This document shows positions 32,217 to 39,800 of a stretch of 47,132 nt of DNA, piece by piece. Origin of the DNA: Streptomyces sp. Je 1-79. GTDB taxonomy: Bacteria; Actinomycetota; Actinomycetes; Streptomycetales; Streptomycetaceae. The notes below the pieces were generated by a model. The model was not told the DNA's origin. It searched no databases and saw nothing but the letters and a program-made list of their open reading frames with translations. The translations under genes were made by a program, and so were the position numbers. Numbering within the stretch: the first letter of the stretch is position 1; each line of letters begins with the position of its first letter. Location: contig NZ_JAMGSL010000023.1 in assembly GCF_025195125.1 (NCBI RefSeq), positions 1-47,132 on the forward strand, written 5' to 3'.

Positions 32217-33137
32217 CTAGTACGCCGAGCCGCTCGCGCCCAGCGAACCCGTCGGGTGCCAGACCGTCTTCGTCTCCAGGAAGGCCGTCATACGGTCCGT
32301 GCCCGGGGACTCCGTGAAGTCCACGGCGCGCGGGCGCAGGACGCGCTTGAGGTTGTCCGCCGCCGCGATCTCCAGCTCGCGGGCCAGATCCGTGTCCGCG
32401 CCCGTCAGGTCGATCGCGTTGACGTCCTGGTGGGCCGCCAGGTGCGGGCCCATCTCCGCGGCCTTGCCGGAGAGGATGTTCACGACACCGCCCGGCAGGT
32501 CGCTGGTGGCCAGGACCTCGCCGAGGGAGAGCGCCGGAAGGGGCGCCTTCTCGCTCGCGATCACCACCGCCGTGTTGCCGGTCGCGATCACCGGGGCGAT
32601 GACCGAGACCAGGCCCAGGAAGGTGGAGTCCTGCGGGGCGACGACCGTGACCACGCCCGTCGGCTCGGGGGTCGACAGGTTGAAGTACGGGCCCGCGACC
32701 GGGTTCGCCCCGCCCACGACCTGGGCGATCTTGTCCGTCCAGCCCGCGTACCAGACCCAGCGGTCGACGGCCGCGTCGACGACCGCGGCCGCCTTGGACT
32801 TCGACAGGCCCTCCGCGTCCGCCACCTCGCGGACGAACTGCTCCCGGCGGCCCTCCAGCATCTCGGCGACGCGGTAGAGGACCTGCCCGCGGTTGTACGC
32901 CGTCGCGCCCGACCAGCCGCCGAACGCCTTGCGCGCCGCGACGACCGCGTCACGGGCGTCCTTGCGGGAGGAGAGCGGCACGTTCGCCAGCCACTTGCCC
33001 TTCGAGTCCGTCACCTCGTACACCCGGCCGCTCTCGGAGCGGGGGAACTTGCCCCCGACGTACAGCTTGTAGGTCTTGAAGACGTTCAGGCGCCCGGCGG
33101 CGGAGCCGCCTTTTTCGACACTGCGCTGCTCAGACAT
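32217..33137 (-). CDS. Half-length aldehyde dehydrogenase homologue lacking the catalytic domain
   Basis: The 306-residue protein aligns with the N-terminal NAD-binding half of aldehyde dehydrogenases: YKLYVGGKFPRSESG, the segment ATAYNRGQVLYRVAEMLEGRR, GVVTVVAPQDSTFLGLVSVIAPVIATGNTAVVIAS, LPGGVVNILSG. Where intact enzymes continue with the LELGG glutamate and the QxC cysteine, this one has only a short tail ending GASGSAY. It overlaps the full-length paralogue upstream by eight bases, so it is co-translated. It may be a non-catalytic partner or structural subunit of that enzyme rather than debris, because the frame is clean and coupled. Confidence 0.8.
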   Translation of the reverse strand: MSEQRSVEKGGSAAGRLNVFKTYKLYVGGKFPRSESGRVYEVTDSKGKWLANVPLSSRKDARDAVVAARKAFGGWSGATAYNRGQVLYRVAEMLEGRREQFVREVADAEGLSKSKAAAVVDAAVDRWVWYAGWTDKIAQVVGGANPVAGPYFNLSTPEPTGVVTVVAPQDSTFLGLVSVIAPVIATGNTAVVIASEKAPLPALSLGEVLATSDLPGGVVNILSGKAAEMGPHLAAHQDVNAIDLTGADTDLARELEIAAADNLKRVLRPRAVDFTESPGTDRMTAFLETKTVWHPTGSLGASGSAY

Positions 33138-34566
33138 CGAGGTAGGCCTCCAGACCGTGACGGCCACCCTCGCGGCCGAAGCCCGACTCCTTGTAGCCGC
33201 CGAAGGGCGAGGTCGGGTCGAACTTGTTGAACGTGTTGGCCCAGACGACGCCCGCCCGGAGCTTGTTGGCCACGGCCAGGATCCGCGAGCCCTTCTCCGT
33301 CCAGATGCCGGCCGACAGTCCGTACTGGCTGTTGTTGGCCTTGGCGACCGCCTCGTCCGGCGTACGGAACGACAGCACGGACAGGACCGGGCCGAAGATC
33401 TCGTCGCGGGCGATGGTGTGCGCCTGCGTGACGCCCGTGAAGAGCGTCGGGGCGAACCAGTAACCGGCGGCCGGGATCTCGCACGCGGCGGTCCAGCGCT
33501 CGGCGCCCTCCGCCTCGCCCCGCTCGACCAGCGTGGTGATGCGGGCCAGCTGCTCGGACGAGTTGATGGCGCCGATGTCGGTGTTCTTGTCCAGCGGGTC
33601 ACCGAGACGGAGGGTGGAGAGCCGCCGCTTCAGGCTGTCCAGCAGCTCGTCCTGGATCGACTCCTGGACCAGCAGGCGCGAGCCCGCGCAGCAGACCTGG
33701 CCCTGGTTGAAGAAGATGCCGTTGACGATCCCCTCGACGGCCTGGTCGATGGGGGCGTCGTCGAAGACGATGTTCGCGCCCTTGCCGCCCAGCTCCAGGG
33801 TCACCTTCTTGTGCGTACCGGCGACGGAGCGGGCGATCGACTTGCCGACCGCCGTCGAGCCGGTGAAGGCGACCTTGTTCACGTCGGGGTGCTCGACGAG
33901 CGCGGCGCCCGCGTCCCCGTAGCCGGGAAGGATGTTGACGACGCCCTTCGGCAGCCCCGCCTGACGGCAGATGTCCGCGAAGAACAGGGCGGAGAGCGGG
34001 GTCGTCTCGGCGGGCTTCAGGACGACCGTGTTGCCGGTCGCGAGCGCCGGGGCGATCTTCCACGCCAGCATGAGCAGCGGGAAGTTCCACGGGATGACCT
34101 GGCCGGCCACGCCCAGCGGCCTCGGGTTCGCCCCGTAGCCCGCGTGGTCGAGCTTGTCGGCCCAGCCCGCGTAGTAGAAGAAGTGCGCGGCGACCAGCGG
34201 GAGATCCGCGTCGCGCGTCTCCTTGATCGGCTTGCCGTTGTCCAGGGTCTCCAGGACGGCCAGCTCGCGGCTGCGCTCCTGGATGATCCGGGCGATCCGG
34301 AAGAGGTACTTGGCGCGCTCGGAGCCGGGCAGCGCCGACCACTTCTCGAACGCCTTCCGTGCCGCCCTCACCGCGCGGTCGACGTCCTCGGCGCCCGCCT
34401 GGGCGACCTCGGCGAGGACCTCCTCGGTGGCGGGGGAGACGGTCTTGAAGACCTTGCCCTCGGCCGCGTCGACGAACTCGCCGTCGATGAACAGGCCGTA
34501 GGAGGGAGCGATGTCGACGACGGAGCGGGACTCGGGCGCCGGTGCGTACTCGAATGCAGATGCCAT
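33130..34566 (-). CDS. Aldehyde dehydrogenase
   Basis: The 478-residue NAD(P)-dependent enzyme is complete: FIDGEFVDAAEGK at the start, the cofactor motif GQVIPWNFPLLMLAWKIAPALA, GNTVVLKPAETTPL, FTGSTAVGKSI, the general-base Glu in VTLELGGKGAN, the nucleophile in FFNQGQVCCAGSR, EIFGPVLSVL, and PFGGYKESGFGREGG. It starts five bases after the deoC stop and is followed by the half-length homologue. Since DeoC releases acetaldehyde, acetaldehyde is the most likely substrate (inference from context). Confidence 0.92.
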   Translation of the reverse strand: MASAFEYAPAPESRSVVDIAPSYGLFIDGEFVDAAEGKVFKTVSPATEEVLAEVAQAGAEDVDRAVRAARKAFEKWSALPGSERAKYLFRIARIIQERSRELAVLETLDNGKPIKETRDADLPLVAAHFFYYAGWADKLDHAGYGANPRPLGVAGQVIPWNFPLLMLAWKIAPALATGNTVVLKPAETTPLSALFFADICRQAGLPKGVVNILPGYGDAGAALVEHPDVNKVAFTGSTAVGKSIARSVAGTHKKVTLELGGKGANIVFDDAPIDQAVEGIVNGIFFNQGQVCCAGSRLLVQESIQDELLDSLKRRLSTLRLGDPLDKNTDIGAINSSEQLARITTLVERGEAEGAERWTAACEIPAAGYWFAPTLFTGVTQAHTIARDEIFGPVLSVLSFRTPDEAVAKANNSQYGLSAGIWTEKGSRILAVANKLRAGVVWANTFNKFDPTSPFGGYKESGFGREGGRHGLEAYLDV

Positions 34567-34571
34567 GATGA

Positions 34572-35528
34572 TCAGTCCACCGTCACGTAATCGGGGCCGG
34601 AGTAGCGGCCGGTCGCCAGCTTCTGACGCTGCATGAGCAGGTCGTTGAGCAGGCTGGAGGCACCGAAGCGGAACCAGTGGTTGTCCAGCCAGTCCTCGCC
34701 GACGGTCTCGTTGACCAGGACCAGGAACTTGACGGCGTCCTTGGTGGTGCGGATGCCACCGGCCGGCTTCACGCCGATCTGGACGCCGGTCTGCGCGCGG
34801 AAGTCGCGCACCGCCTCCAGCATCAGGAGCGTGTTGGCCGGGGTGGCGTTGACCGCGACCTTGCCGGTCGAGGTCTTGATGAAGTCGGCGCCCGCCATCA
34901 TGCCGAGCCAGGAGGCGCGGCGGATGTTGTCGTACGTGGAGAGCTCGCCGGTCTCGAAGATGACCTTCAGGCGGGCCTCGCCGGAGGCCTCCTTCACGGC
35001 CTGGATCTCCTCGTAGACCTTCAGGTACTTCCCCGAGAGGAACGCCCCGCGGTCGATCACCATGTCGATCTCGTCGGCCCCGGCGGCGACGGCGTCGCGG
35101 GTGTCCGCGAGCTTCACGTCGAGCGCGGCGCGGCCGGCCGGAAAGGCGGTGGCGACGGAGGCGACCTTGACGGCGGAGCCCTTCAGGGCGGCCTTGGCGG
35201 TGGCCACCATGTCGGGGTACACGCAGACCGCGGCGGTCGCCGGGGTCGTGCGGTCGGTCGGGTCGGGATTGACGGCCTTGGCGGCGAGCGCCCGGACCTT
35301 GCCCGGGGTGTCCGCGCCTTCGAGCGTCGTCAGATCGATCATGGAAATGGCCAGGTCGATGGCGTAGGCCTTGGCCGTGGTCTTGATCGAGCGGGTGCCG
35401 AGGGACGCGGCGCGCGCCTCCAGGCCGACGGCGTCGACGCCGGGCAGCCCGTGGAGGAAGCGGCGCAGCGCACTGTCGGACGCGGTCACGTCGGCGAAAG
35501 CAGATGCTGCGGATGCAGTGGTGGGCAT
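34572..35528 (-). CDS. deoC: Deoxyribose-phosphate aldolase
   Basis: The 318-residue class I aldolase cleaves 2-deoxyribose-5-phosphate to acetaldehyde and glyceraldehyde-3-phosphate. The barrel motifs are IDLTTLEGADT, AAVCVYPDMV, EIDMVIDRGAFLSG, LKVIFETGEL, the Schiff-base lysine in ADFIKTSTGKV, and GVKPAGGIRTT. The N-terminal helical extension makes it longer than the 259-residue E. coli enzyme, as in many actinobacteria. ATG 35528 is chosen, GTG 35534 is possible. It heads the operon deoC-aldH-half aldH and has the regulon palindrome 20 bases upstream. Confidence 0.94.
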   Translation of the reverse strand: MPTTASAASAFADVTASDSALRRFLHGLPGVDAVGLEARAASLGTRSIKTTAKAYAIDLAISMIDLTTLEGADTPGKVRALAAKAVNPDPTDRTTPATAAVCVYPDMVATAKAALKGSAVKVASVATAFPAGRAALDVKLADTRDAVAAGADEIDMVIDRGAFLSGKYLKVYEEIQAVKEASGEARLKVIFETGELSTYDNIRRASWLGMMAGADFIKTSTGKVAVNATPANTLLMLEAVRDFRAQTGVQIGVKPAGGIRTTKDAVKFLVLVNETVGEDWLDNHWFRFGASSLLNDLLMQRQKLATGRYSGPDYVTVD

Positions 35529-35547
35529 GGTCACCAGTCGAGCATAT

Positions 35548-35559
35548 CTACGCGCGTAG
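35548..35559. promoter_or_regulatory. Nucleoside-regulon operator 5 (before deoC)
   Basis: A perfect CTACGCGCGTAG lies 20 bases before the deoC start. On the minus strand it runs directly into TAGATATGCT, so its last three bases may be part of the -10 element. Confidence 0.8.
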
Positions 35560-35604
35560 CGGCCTGTACAGCCCCACGGTTCCCCGAGCGGGTTCGTGGC
35601 CTCT

Positions 35605-35620
35605 GTCACAGCGCCGTGAC
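35605..35620. promoter_or_regulatory. Second AfsQ1-type box
   Basis: GTCAC-AGCGCC-GTGAC matches GTnAC-N6-GTnAC and is at the same time a perfect 6-bp inverted repeat (TGTCAC...GTGACA, 35604-35621). It lies in the divergent promoter of deoC and the surface-protein gene. GlnR- or MtrA-type proteins with GTnAC motifs are alternatives. Confidence 0.45.
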
Positions 35621-35758
35621 ATGGAGCGGACAACTCCCGAATACAAGATCACTAACTTCGTTCTCGCAGCCAGCCAGAACTCACCGGCCCCAACCGAACG
35701 AGATGTCAGCGGCATGCGGCTCTTCCCACCCGACCTGTACTGATTCACAGGAGTCGTT

Positions 35759-36871
35759 ATGCGCACCGCCCTTCGCACCGCCGTCGCCGCCGCCCTCCTC
35801 GCGGGCGTCGCCGCCACCCCGGCCCTCACCGCCGGCACCGCCTTCGCCGCCGACGCGAAGCCGAAGACGGCTGCCGTGCCCACCGCTGACGCGAAGCCGG
35901 CGACCGACGCCCGGCCGGCCATCGACGACCCCGCCGGTCTCGTCCGCACGGAGACGCTCCCCGGCGGGACCATCGCCAAGATCTACAAGGTCGGTGTGAC
36001 GCACCACCGCGCCGAGCTGTTCTTCGAGGGCAACCCCGTCGGTGTGATCGACGCCAACGGCCGCCCGGCGGCCGGCAACGACAACGGCACCTTCTTCGTG
36101 CTCTACGGGGACGGCCGCACCCTCTCCTGGGTGGGCAACTACCTCTCCGGCGCGGACCTCTGGACCTACGAGCTCGCCGACGGCACCCTCCTCGAACTCG
36201 GCATGGCGCAGGACGGGCGCTACGGCCTCCAGCTGATCGAGAACGGCAGGGGCCGCGGCTTCACCTACCTGTACAGCGACCGTTCGGTCTGGACGTACGG
36301 CAAGGCCGTGGTCGTCCTGGAGAGCGACGGCGGATTCGCCGCGTACATCCCCGGCTCGAAGGTCCAGGCGGCCCCGAAGCCCGTGAAGAACGACACCCCG
36401 GCCCCGCTCCCCAAGCCGAAGCCGACGCCGTCCCCGGCCGGTCCCGAGGACGGCGCGCTGTTCGGCCGGCAGGACCTGGGGCACGGCTACAAGGGCGACG
36501 TCTACCGCAAGGGCGGCGACCTCACCGCGAAGATCTTCAAGGGGGGCAAGGAGGTCGGCCGGCTGTCGGCGAACCAGACGGACAAGACCTTCGAGAAGAA
36601 GGTGTTCGGCGACGAGATCGAGGTGACGCTCTCCTGGAACGGTGAGCTGCGCGCGGACTGGCTCGCCGACCGGCGGCAGGGCACGTCCCCGCAGACCACG
36701 AAGACCACGCAGACCACCGTCGTGCCGCAGGGCGGTGTCGCCGCCGGTGCCGAGTTCGGCGCGGAGACGGACCGGACCCTGCTCGTGGCCGGCGCGGGCG
36801 CCGCGTCCCTGGCCGCCGCCGGCCTCGGCTTCGTCGCCTTCCGCCGCCGTACCGCGGGCTCCCGCGGCTGA
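35759..36871 (+). CDS. Secreted, C-terminally anchored surface protein (probable sortase substrate)
   Basis: The 370-residue protein has a signal peptide (cleavage near AFAAD, residue 31). A first domain at about 60-195 is rich in Tyr, Trp and Gly (YGDGRTLSWVGNYLSGADLWTY). A Pro/Lys spacer with KPKPTPSPAGP precedes a second small domain (QDLGHGYKGDVYRKGGDLTAKI). A Thr-rich stretch leads to VPQGGVAAGAEFG, one hydrophobic helix and the tail FRRRTAGSRG. This is the layout of a wall-anchored protein, but neither LPxTG nor LAxTG is present. CAGGAG is five bases from the ATG. The class F sortase gene follows immediately. Confidence 0.78.
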   Translation: MRTALRTAVAAALLAGVAATPALTAGTAFAADAKPKTAAVPTADAKPATDARPAIDDPAGLVRTETLPGGTIAKIYKVGVTHHRAELFFEGNPVGVIDANGRPAAGNDNGTFFVLYGDGRTLSWVGNYLSGADLWTYELADGTLLELGMAQDGRYGLQLIENGRGRGFTYLYSDRSVWTYGKAVVVLESDGGFAAYIPGSKVQAAPKPVKNDTPAPLPKPKPTPSPAGPEDGALFGRQDLGHGYKGDVYRKGGDLTAKIFKGGKEVGRLSANQTDKTFEKKVFGDEIEVTLSWNGELRADWLADRRQGTSPQTTKTTQTTVVPQGGVAAGAEFGAETDRTLLVAGAGAASLAAAGLGFVAFRRRTAGSRG

Positions 36872-36887
36872 CCGCCGTACCGCCACC

Positions 36888-36948
36888 GACCCGAGACCTG
36901 CCGCCGACCCGAGACCTGCCACCGATCCGAGACCTGCCACTGACCCGA
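36888..36948. repeat. 18-bp tandem repeat behind the surface-protein gene
   Basis: About 3.5 copies of CGACCCGAGACCTGCCAC with single-base changes fill most of the space between the surface-protein and sortase genes. No hairpin is formed; it lies in the presumed shared transcript. Confidence 0.75.
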
Positions 36949-37030
36949 GCAGGAGCACCACCCCACCCCGGCCGGCCGTCGCACCCACACCCCGTGCGAC
37001 GGCCGGCCGCACCCCGTTCGGAGCCGCGCC

Positions 37031-37651
37031 GTGAACCGCCGTACCGCCGCCCCCGCCCTGTTCGTCCTCGCCGCCCTGGCCGCCCTCAGCGGCTGCGCCG
37101 GTGCCGCCGGGCCGGTGACCGACCCGCCGGCGAAGGTCGCCGAGACCCGGTCGCCCGCGCCGACGGCGTCCGTCGCCCCGCTGCCGCGCTCGGAGCCGGT
37201 CCGGGTCCGGCTGCCCGCCGCCGGGGTCGACACCGCGCCCACCGGCCCGGTCCTGCGGCTGGGACTGGCCGGGGACGGCACCGTCGAGGTCCCGTCCGAG
37301 ACGGACGCGGAGCGCATCGGCTGGTACGACAAGGGCGTGACGCCCGGCGAGACCGGCCCCGCGGTCCTGATCGGCCACTTCGACACCGCCCGGGGCCCCG
37401 CCGTGCTCAAGGACGTCGCGAAGGTCCGCGTCGGGGACGAGATCACCGTCACCCGCGCCGACGGCACCGATGCCGTCTTCCGCGTCCGCGAGCTGGAGCA
37501 GGTCGACAAGAAGGCGTTCCCGACCCGGAAGGTGTACGGGGACACGCGACGGCCCGAACTGCGGCTGATCACCTGCGGGGGAGAGCTCGCCGACGGCCAC
37601 CGCCCCGACAACATCATTCTCTACGCCGATCTGGTCGCCCGAGCCGCCTGA
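37031..37651 (+). CDS. Class F sortase with lipoprotein-type N-terminus
   Basis: The 206-residue protein has an N-terminal signal with lipobox ALSGC (Cys22) and a Pro/Ala-rich linker to about residue 55. The sortase beta-barrel carries the catalytic triad: His in VLIGHFD, Cys in LITCGG, Arg in DGHRPDN. Class F sortases are typical of actinobacteria and are usually anchored by a transmembrane helix; here lipidation seems possible. It stands 159 bases behind the putative substrate gene, on the same strand, which suggests a dedicated pair. Confidence 0.87.
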   Translation: MNRRTAAPALFVLAALAALSGCAGAAGPVTDPPAKVAETRSPAPTASVAPLPRSEPVRVRLPAAGVDTAPTGPVLRLGLAGDGTVEVPSETDAERIGWYDKGVTPGETGPAVLIGHFDTARGPAVLKDVAKVRVGDEITVTRADGTDAVFRVRELEQVDKKAFPTRKVYGDTRRPELRLITCGGELADGHRPDNIILYADLVARAA

Positions 37652-37685
37652 GCCCGGCCGCGGGCGCTGAGGCAGAATCGGCCTC

Positions 37686-38318
37686 ATGACGAGCCCCCAG
37701 CCGCCCGCCGAGCCGGCCTACGCAGACCGTGTCTTCCGTTCGCCCTTGGGGATCGCGGGCGGTGTCCTGCTGATCGGGCTGACCGGCTGGTTCTGCGTCG
37801 ACGCGATGATCCGGGGCACGGGCCGCACCCCGTGGGTGGCCCTCGCGAGCCTGCTGCTCCTGGTACCGCTCGTCGTGGCGTTCACGATCCGCCCCGCGGT
37901 GTACGTCAACGAGGACCGGCTGCGGATCCGTAACCCCTTCCGGTACGTCACGCTGCCCTGGGCCTCGGTCGCGGACGTCCGCGCCGGGTACTCCAGCGAG
38001 GTGTTCACCCAGGACGGCGGCAAGTTCCAGCTCTGGGCCGTTCCCGTCTCGCTGCGCCAGCGCAAGCAGGTGGCCCGGCGCCAGGCGCGCGCCTCGCAGG
38101 ACGATCCGCACGGCCGTACCTCGGTCAACGCGCGCGTGGACGACCGGGGCCGGCTCGCTCCGGCCGATCAGACCATCGCCGACCTGCGGGAACTCGCGGA
38201 GCGGTGCGCGACGCGCCCGGAGGCGCAGGGCGAGCCGCGGGTGCGCTGGGCGTACGAGATCCTCGCGCCGGCGGCCGCGGGGCTCGTCCTGCTCGTGATC
38301 CTCCTCGCGACCGGCTGA
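37686..38318 (+). CDS. Membrane PH-domain protein
   Basis: The 210-residue protein has two N-terminal helices (LGIAGGVLLIGLTGWFCVDAMI and VALASLLLLVPLVVAFTI), then a bacterial PH-like domain (AVYVNEDRLRIRNPFRYVTLPWASVADVRAGYSSEVFT, KFQLWAVPVSLRQRKQ), an exposed linker and a C-terminal helix. Such proteins are common in actinobacteria and of unknown function. It follows the sortase gene by 34 bases on the same strand. The stop codon region has been tandemly duplicated (see repeat). Confidence 0.82.
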   Translation: MTSPQPPAEPAYADRVFRSPLGIAGGVLLIGLTGWFCVDAMIRGTGRTPWVALASLLLLVPLVVAFTIRPAVYVNEDRLRIRNPFRYVTLPWASVADVRAGYSSEVFTQDGGKFQLWAVPVSLRQRKQVARRQARASQDDPHGRTSVNARVDDRGRLAPADQTIADLRELAERCATRPEAQGEPRVRWAYEILAPAAAGLVLLVILLATG

Positions 38319-38430
38319 GCGTCCCCACGGAGCCTTCGCGCGACCGGCTGAGCGTTCTCACGGAGCCTTCGCGCGACCGGCTGAGCGTCCCCACGGCGTT
38401 CTGCCCGTCAGCGGCTGAGCGTTCTCACGG
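38305..38430. repeat. 33-bp tandem repeat copying the end of the PH-domain gene
   Basis: The segment around CGCGACCGGCTGAGCGT, which contains the TGA stop of the PH-domain gene, recurs at exact 33-base steps (stop at 38316, copies centred at 38349 and 38382) and once more, degenerate, near 38416. Copies alternate between CCCCACGG and TCTCACGG after the shared core. The last copy runs into the end of the convergent mannosyltransferase gene. Confidence 0.8.
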
Positions 38431-39609
38431 CGCGCCCGGCCAGACCAGCAGCATGTGTCCGCCGAGCCATGCCGAGGACAGGGCCGCCCCGCCGAGCACC
38501 AGGGCGGCCGCAGGGCGGCGGGCGCGGCAGACCGCGCGTGCGAGCGGGAGCAGCAGCGGGAAGCCGGGCAACAGGAACCGGGCGCGGGGGAAGTACACGC
38601 CCCCGCTGCCCAGGACCACCAGGAGCAGCACCCCCGAGAAGACCAGCAGCGGCAGCGGCTGCCGGTCGGCGACGCAGAGCGGGAACAGCAGCGCGGCGGC
38701 GATCAGCACGAGCGAGACCACGACCAGGAACAGCTGCGGGTCCTCGGCGTAGACGAGATGCCTGCGCAGCTGACGCAGGGTCACCGTGCCGCCGTCCCAG
38801 GTGTTGCTCCAGCTCCGCTGTACCGCGAAGTAGCCGTCCCAGCGCCCCACCCGCAGCCCCACCCAGCCGACGTAGCCCAGCCAGCCCAGGGGAGCGGCGA
38901 GGGCGGCGGCGAGCGCGGGGCGGCAGCCGCGGCGGGCCGCGAGCAGCCCCGCGACCGTGACGGCCGCGGCGACCGCGACCCCGGTCGGCCGGGTCAGCCC
39001 CGCCCCGACGGCCAGCCCCGCCGCCCAGGCCCAGCGCCCGTCCAGGACGGCGTACAGCGACCAGGCCGCCAGCGCCGTGAACAGCGACTCCGTGTACCCC
39101 ATCCACTGGACGACGGCGACCGGCAGCGCGCCCCACAGCACCGCGAGGACCGTGCCCGCCCGGCGCCCGTACAGCCGGTCGCCGACCGCGAAGATCCCCC
39201 AGGCGGCGGCCAGCGAGCAGAGCACCGCCAGGACCAGGCCCACGGAGGCGGGTGAGCCGGGGGCGACCACCGCCACCGCCCTGACCAGGGTCGGGTAGAG
39301 CGGGAAGAACGCCATCGTCCGGTCGCCCGGCGGCTCGCCGGGCTCGGGCGTGTAGCCGTGGTCGGCGATCCCGAGGTACCAGCGCGAGTCCCAGGACGTC
39401 GCCAGGGCCGGCCAGATGCCGTGGCCCCGCAGATGCGCCCAGCGGCCGAGCACCAGCAGCCCCAGGAGCCGTACGGCCAGATAGCCGGCCAGTGCGGGCG
39501 CGGCGTGGCGCAGGGTGCCGCGTACCCGTTCCGGGAGGCGCTCGCCGGGCGGCGACGGCGGCCGCCGGGAGGCGGGAACGGTCGGTCGGACGGTCAGGAC
39601 CGGGGGCAC
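38425..39609 (-). CDS. PIG-V-type polyprenyl-phosphate-dependent mannosyltransferase
   Basis: The 394-residue integral membrane GT-C protein has about ten helices. The first extracytoplasmic loop after helix 1 carries ATSWDSRWYLGIADHGY with the acidic catalytic motif, followed by AFFPLYPTLVRA, MGYTESLFTALAAWSLYAVLDGR and AGLTRPTGVAVA. This matches bacterial PIG-V-related transferases, which use a lipid-linked mannose to modify secreted proteins or glycans. It may act on wall polymers. GTG 39609 has GGAG nine bases upstream. Confidence 0.8.
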   Translation of the reverse strand: MPPVLTVRPTVPASRRPPSPPGERLPERVRGTLRHAAPALAGYLAVRLLGLLVLGRWAHLRGHGIWPALATSWDSRWYLGIADHGYTPEPGEPPGDRTMAFFPLYPTLVRAVAVVAPGSPASVGLVLAVLCSLAAAWGIFAVGDRLYGRRAGTVLAVLWGALPVAVVQWMGYTESLFTALAAWSLYAVLDGRWAWAAGLAVGAGLTRPTGVAVAAAVTVAGLLAARRGCRPALAAALAAPLGWLGYVGWVGLRVGRWDGYFAVQRSWSNTWDGGTVTLRQLRRHLVYAEDPQLFLVVVSLVLIAAALLFPLCVADRQPLPLLVFSGVLLLVVLGSGGVYFPRARFLLPGFPLLLPLARAVCRARRPAAALVLGGAALSSAWLGGHMLLVWPGAP

Positions 39610-39749
39610 TGGGGCGGCTCCAGGAACGCTCGGCGGGCTACCGGGTCACCCTGGCCGGAACCACCTGATCGCGGGACGCGCGTTGCGCCGGCTGCCGTAC
39701 CGAATTCACCCGTACGGGACGGCGCACCGGCGCCCGTACGGGATACGGC

Positions 39750-39783
39750 GAGGCCCGTACGGAACCGTTTCCGTACGGGCCTC
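39750..39783. terminator. Terminator after the phosphosugar mutase gene
   Basis: GAGGCCCGTACGGAA and its exact complement form a 15-bp stem with loop CCGT, 17 bases beyond the mutase stop at 39801. Two further palindromes CCCGTACGGG (39709-39718 and 39733-39742) stand next to it. Confidence 0.82.
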
Positions 39784-39800
39784 ACGCGGAGCTCGGGCCG

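Noticed and set aside
35641..35743. Small upstream gene before the surface protein
   Set aside because: A short frame is open here but has no ribosome binding site or coding bias; region is better explained as promoter DNA.
38125..38394. Small minus-strand gene encoding repeated Arg/Ser-rich units
   Set aside because: The repeated peptide is just translation of the 33-bp tandem repeat opposite the end of the PH-domain gene.
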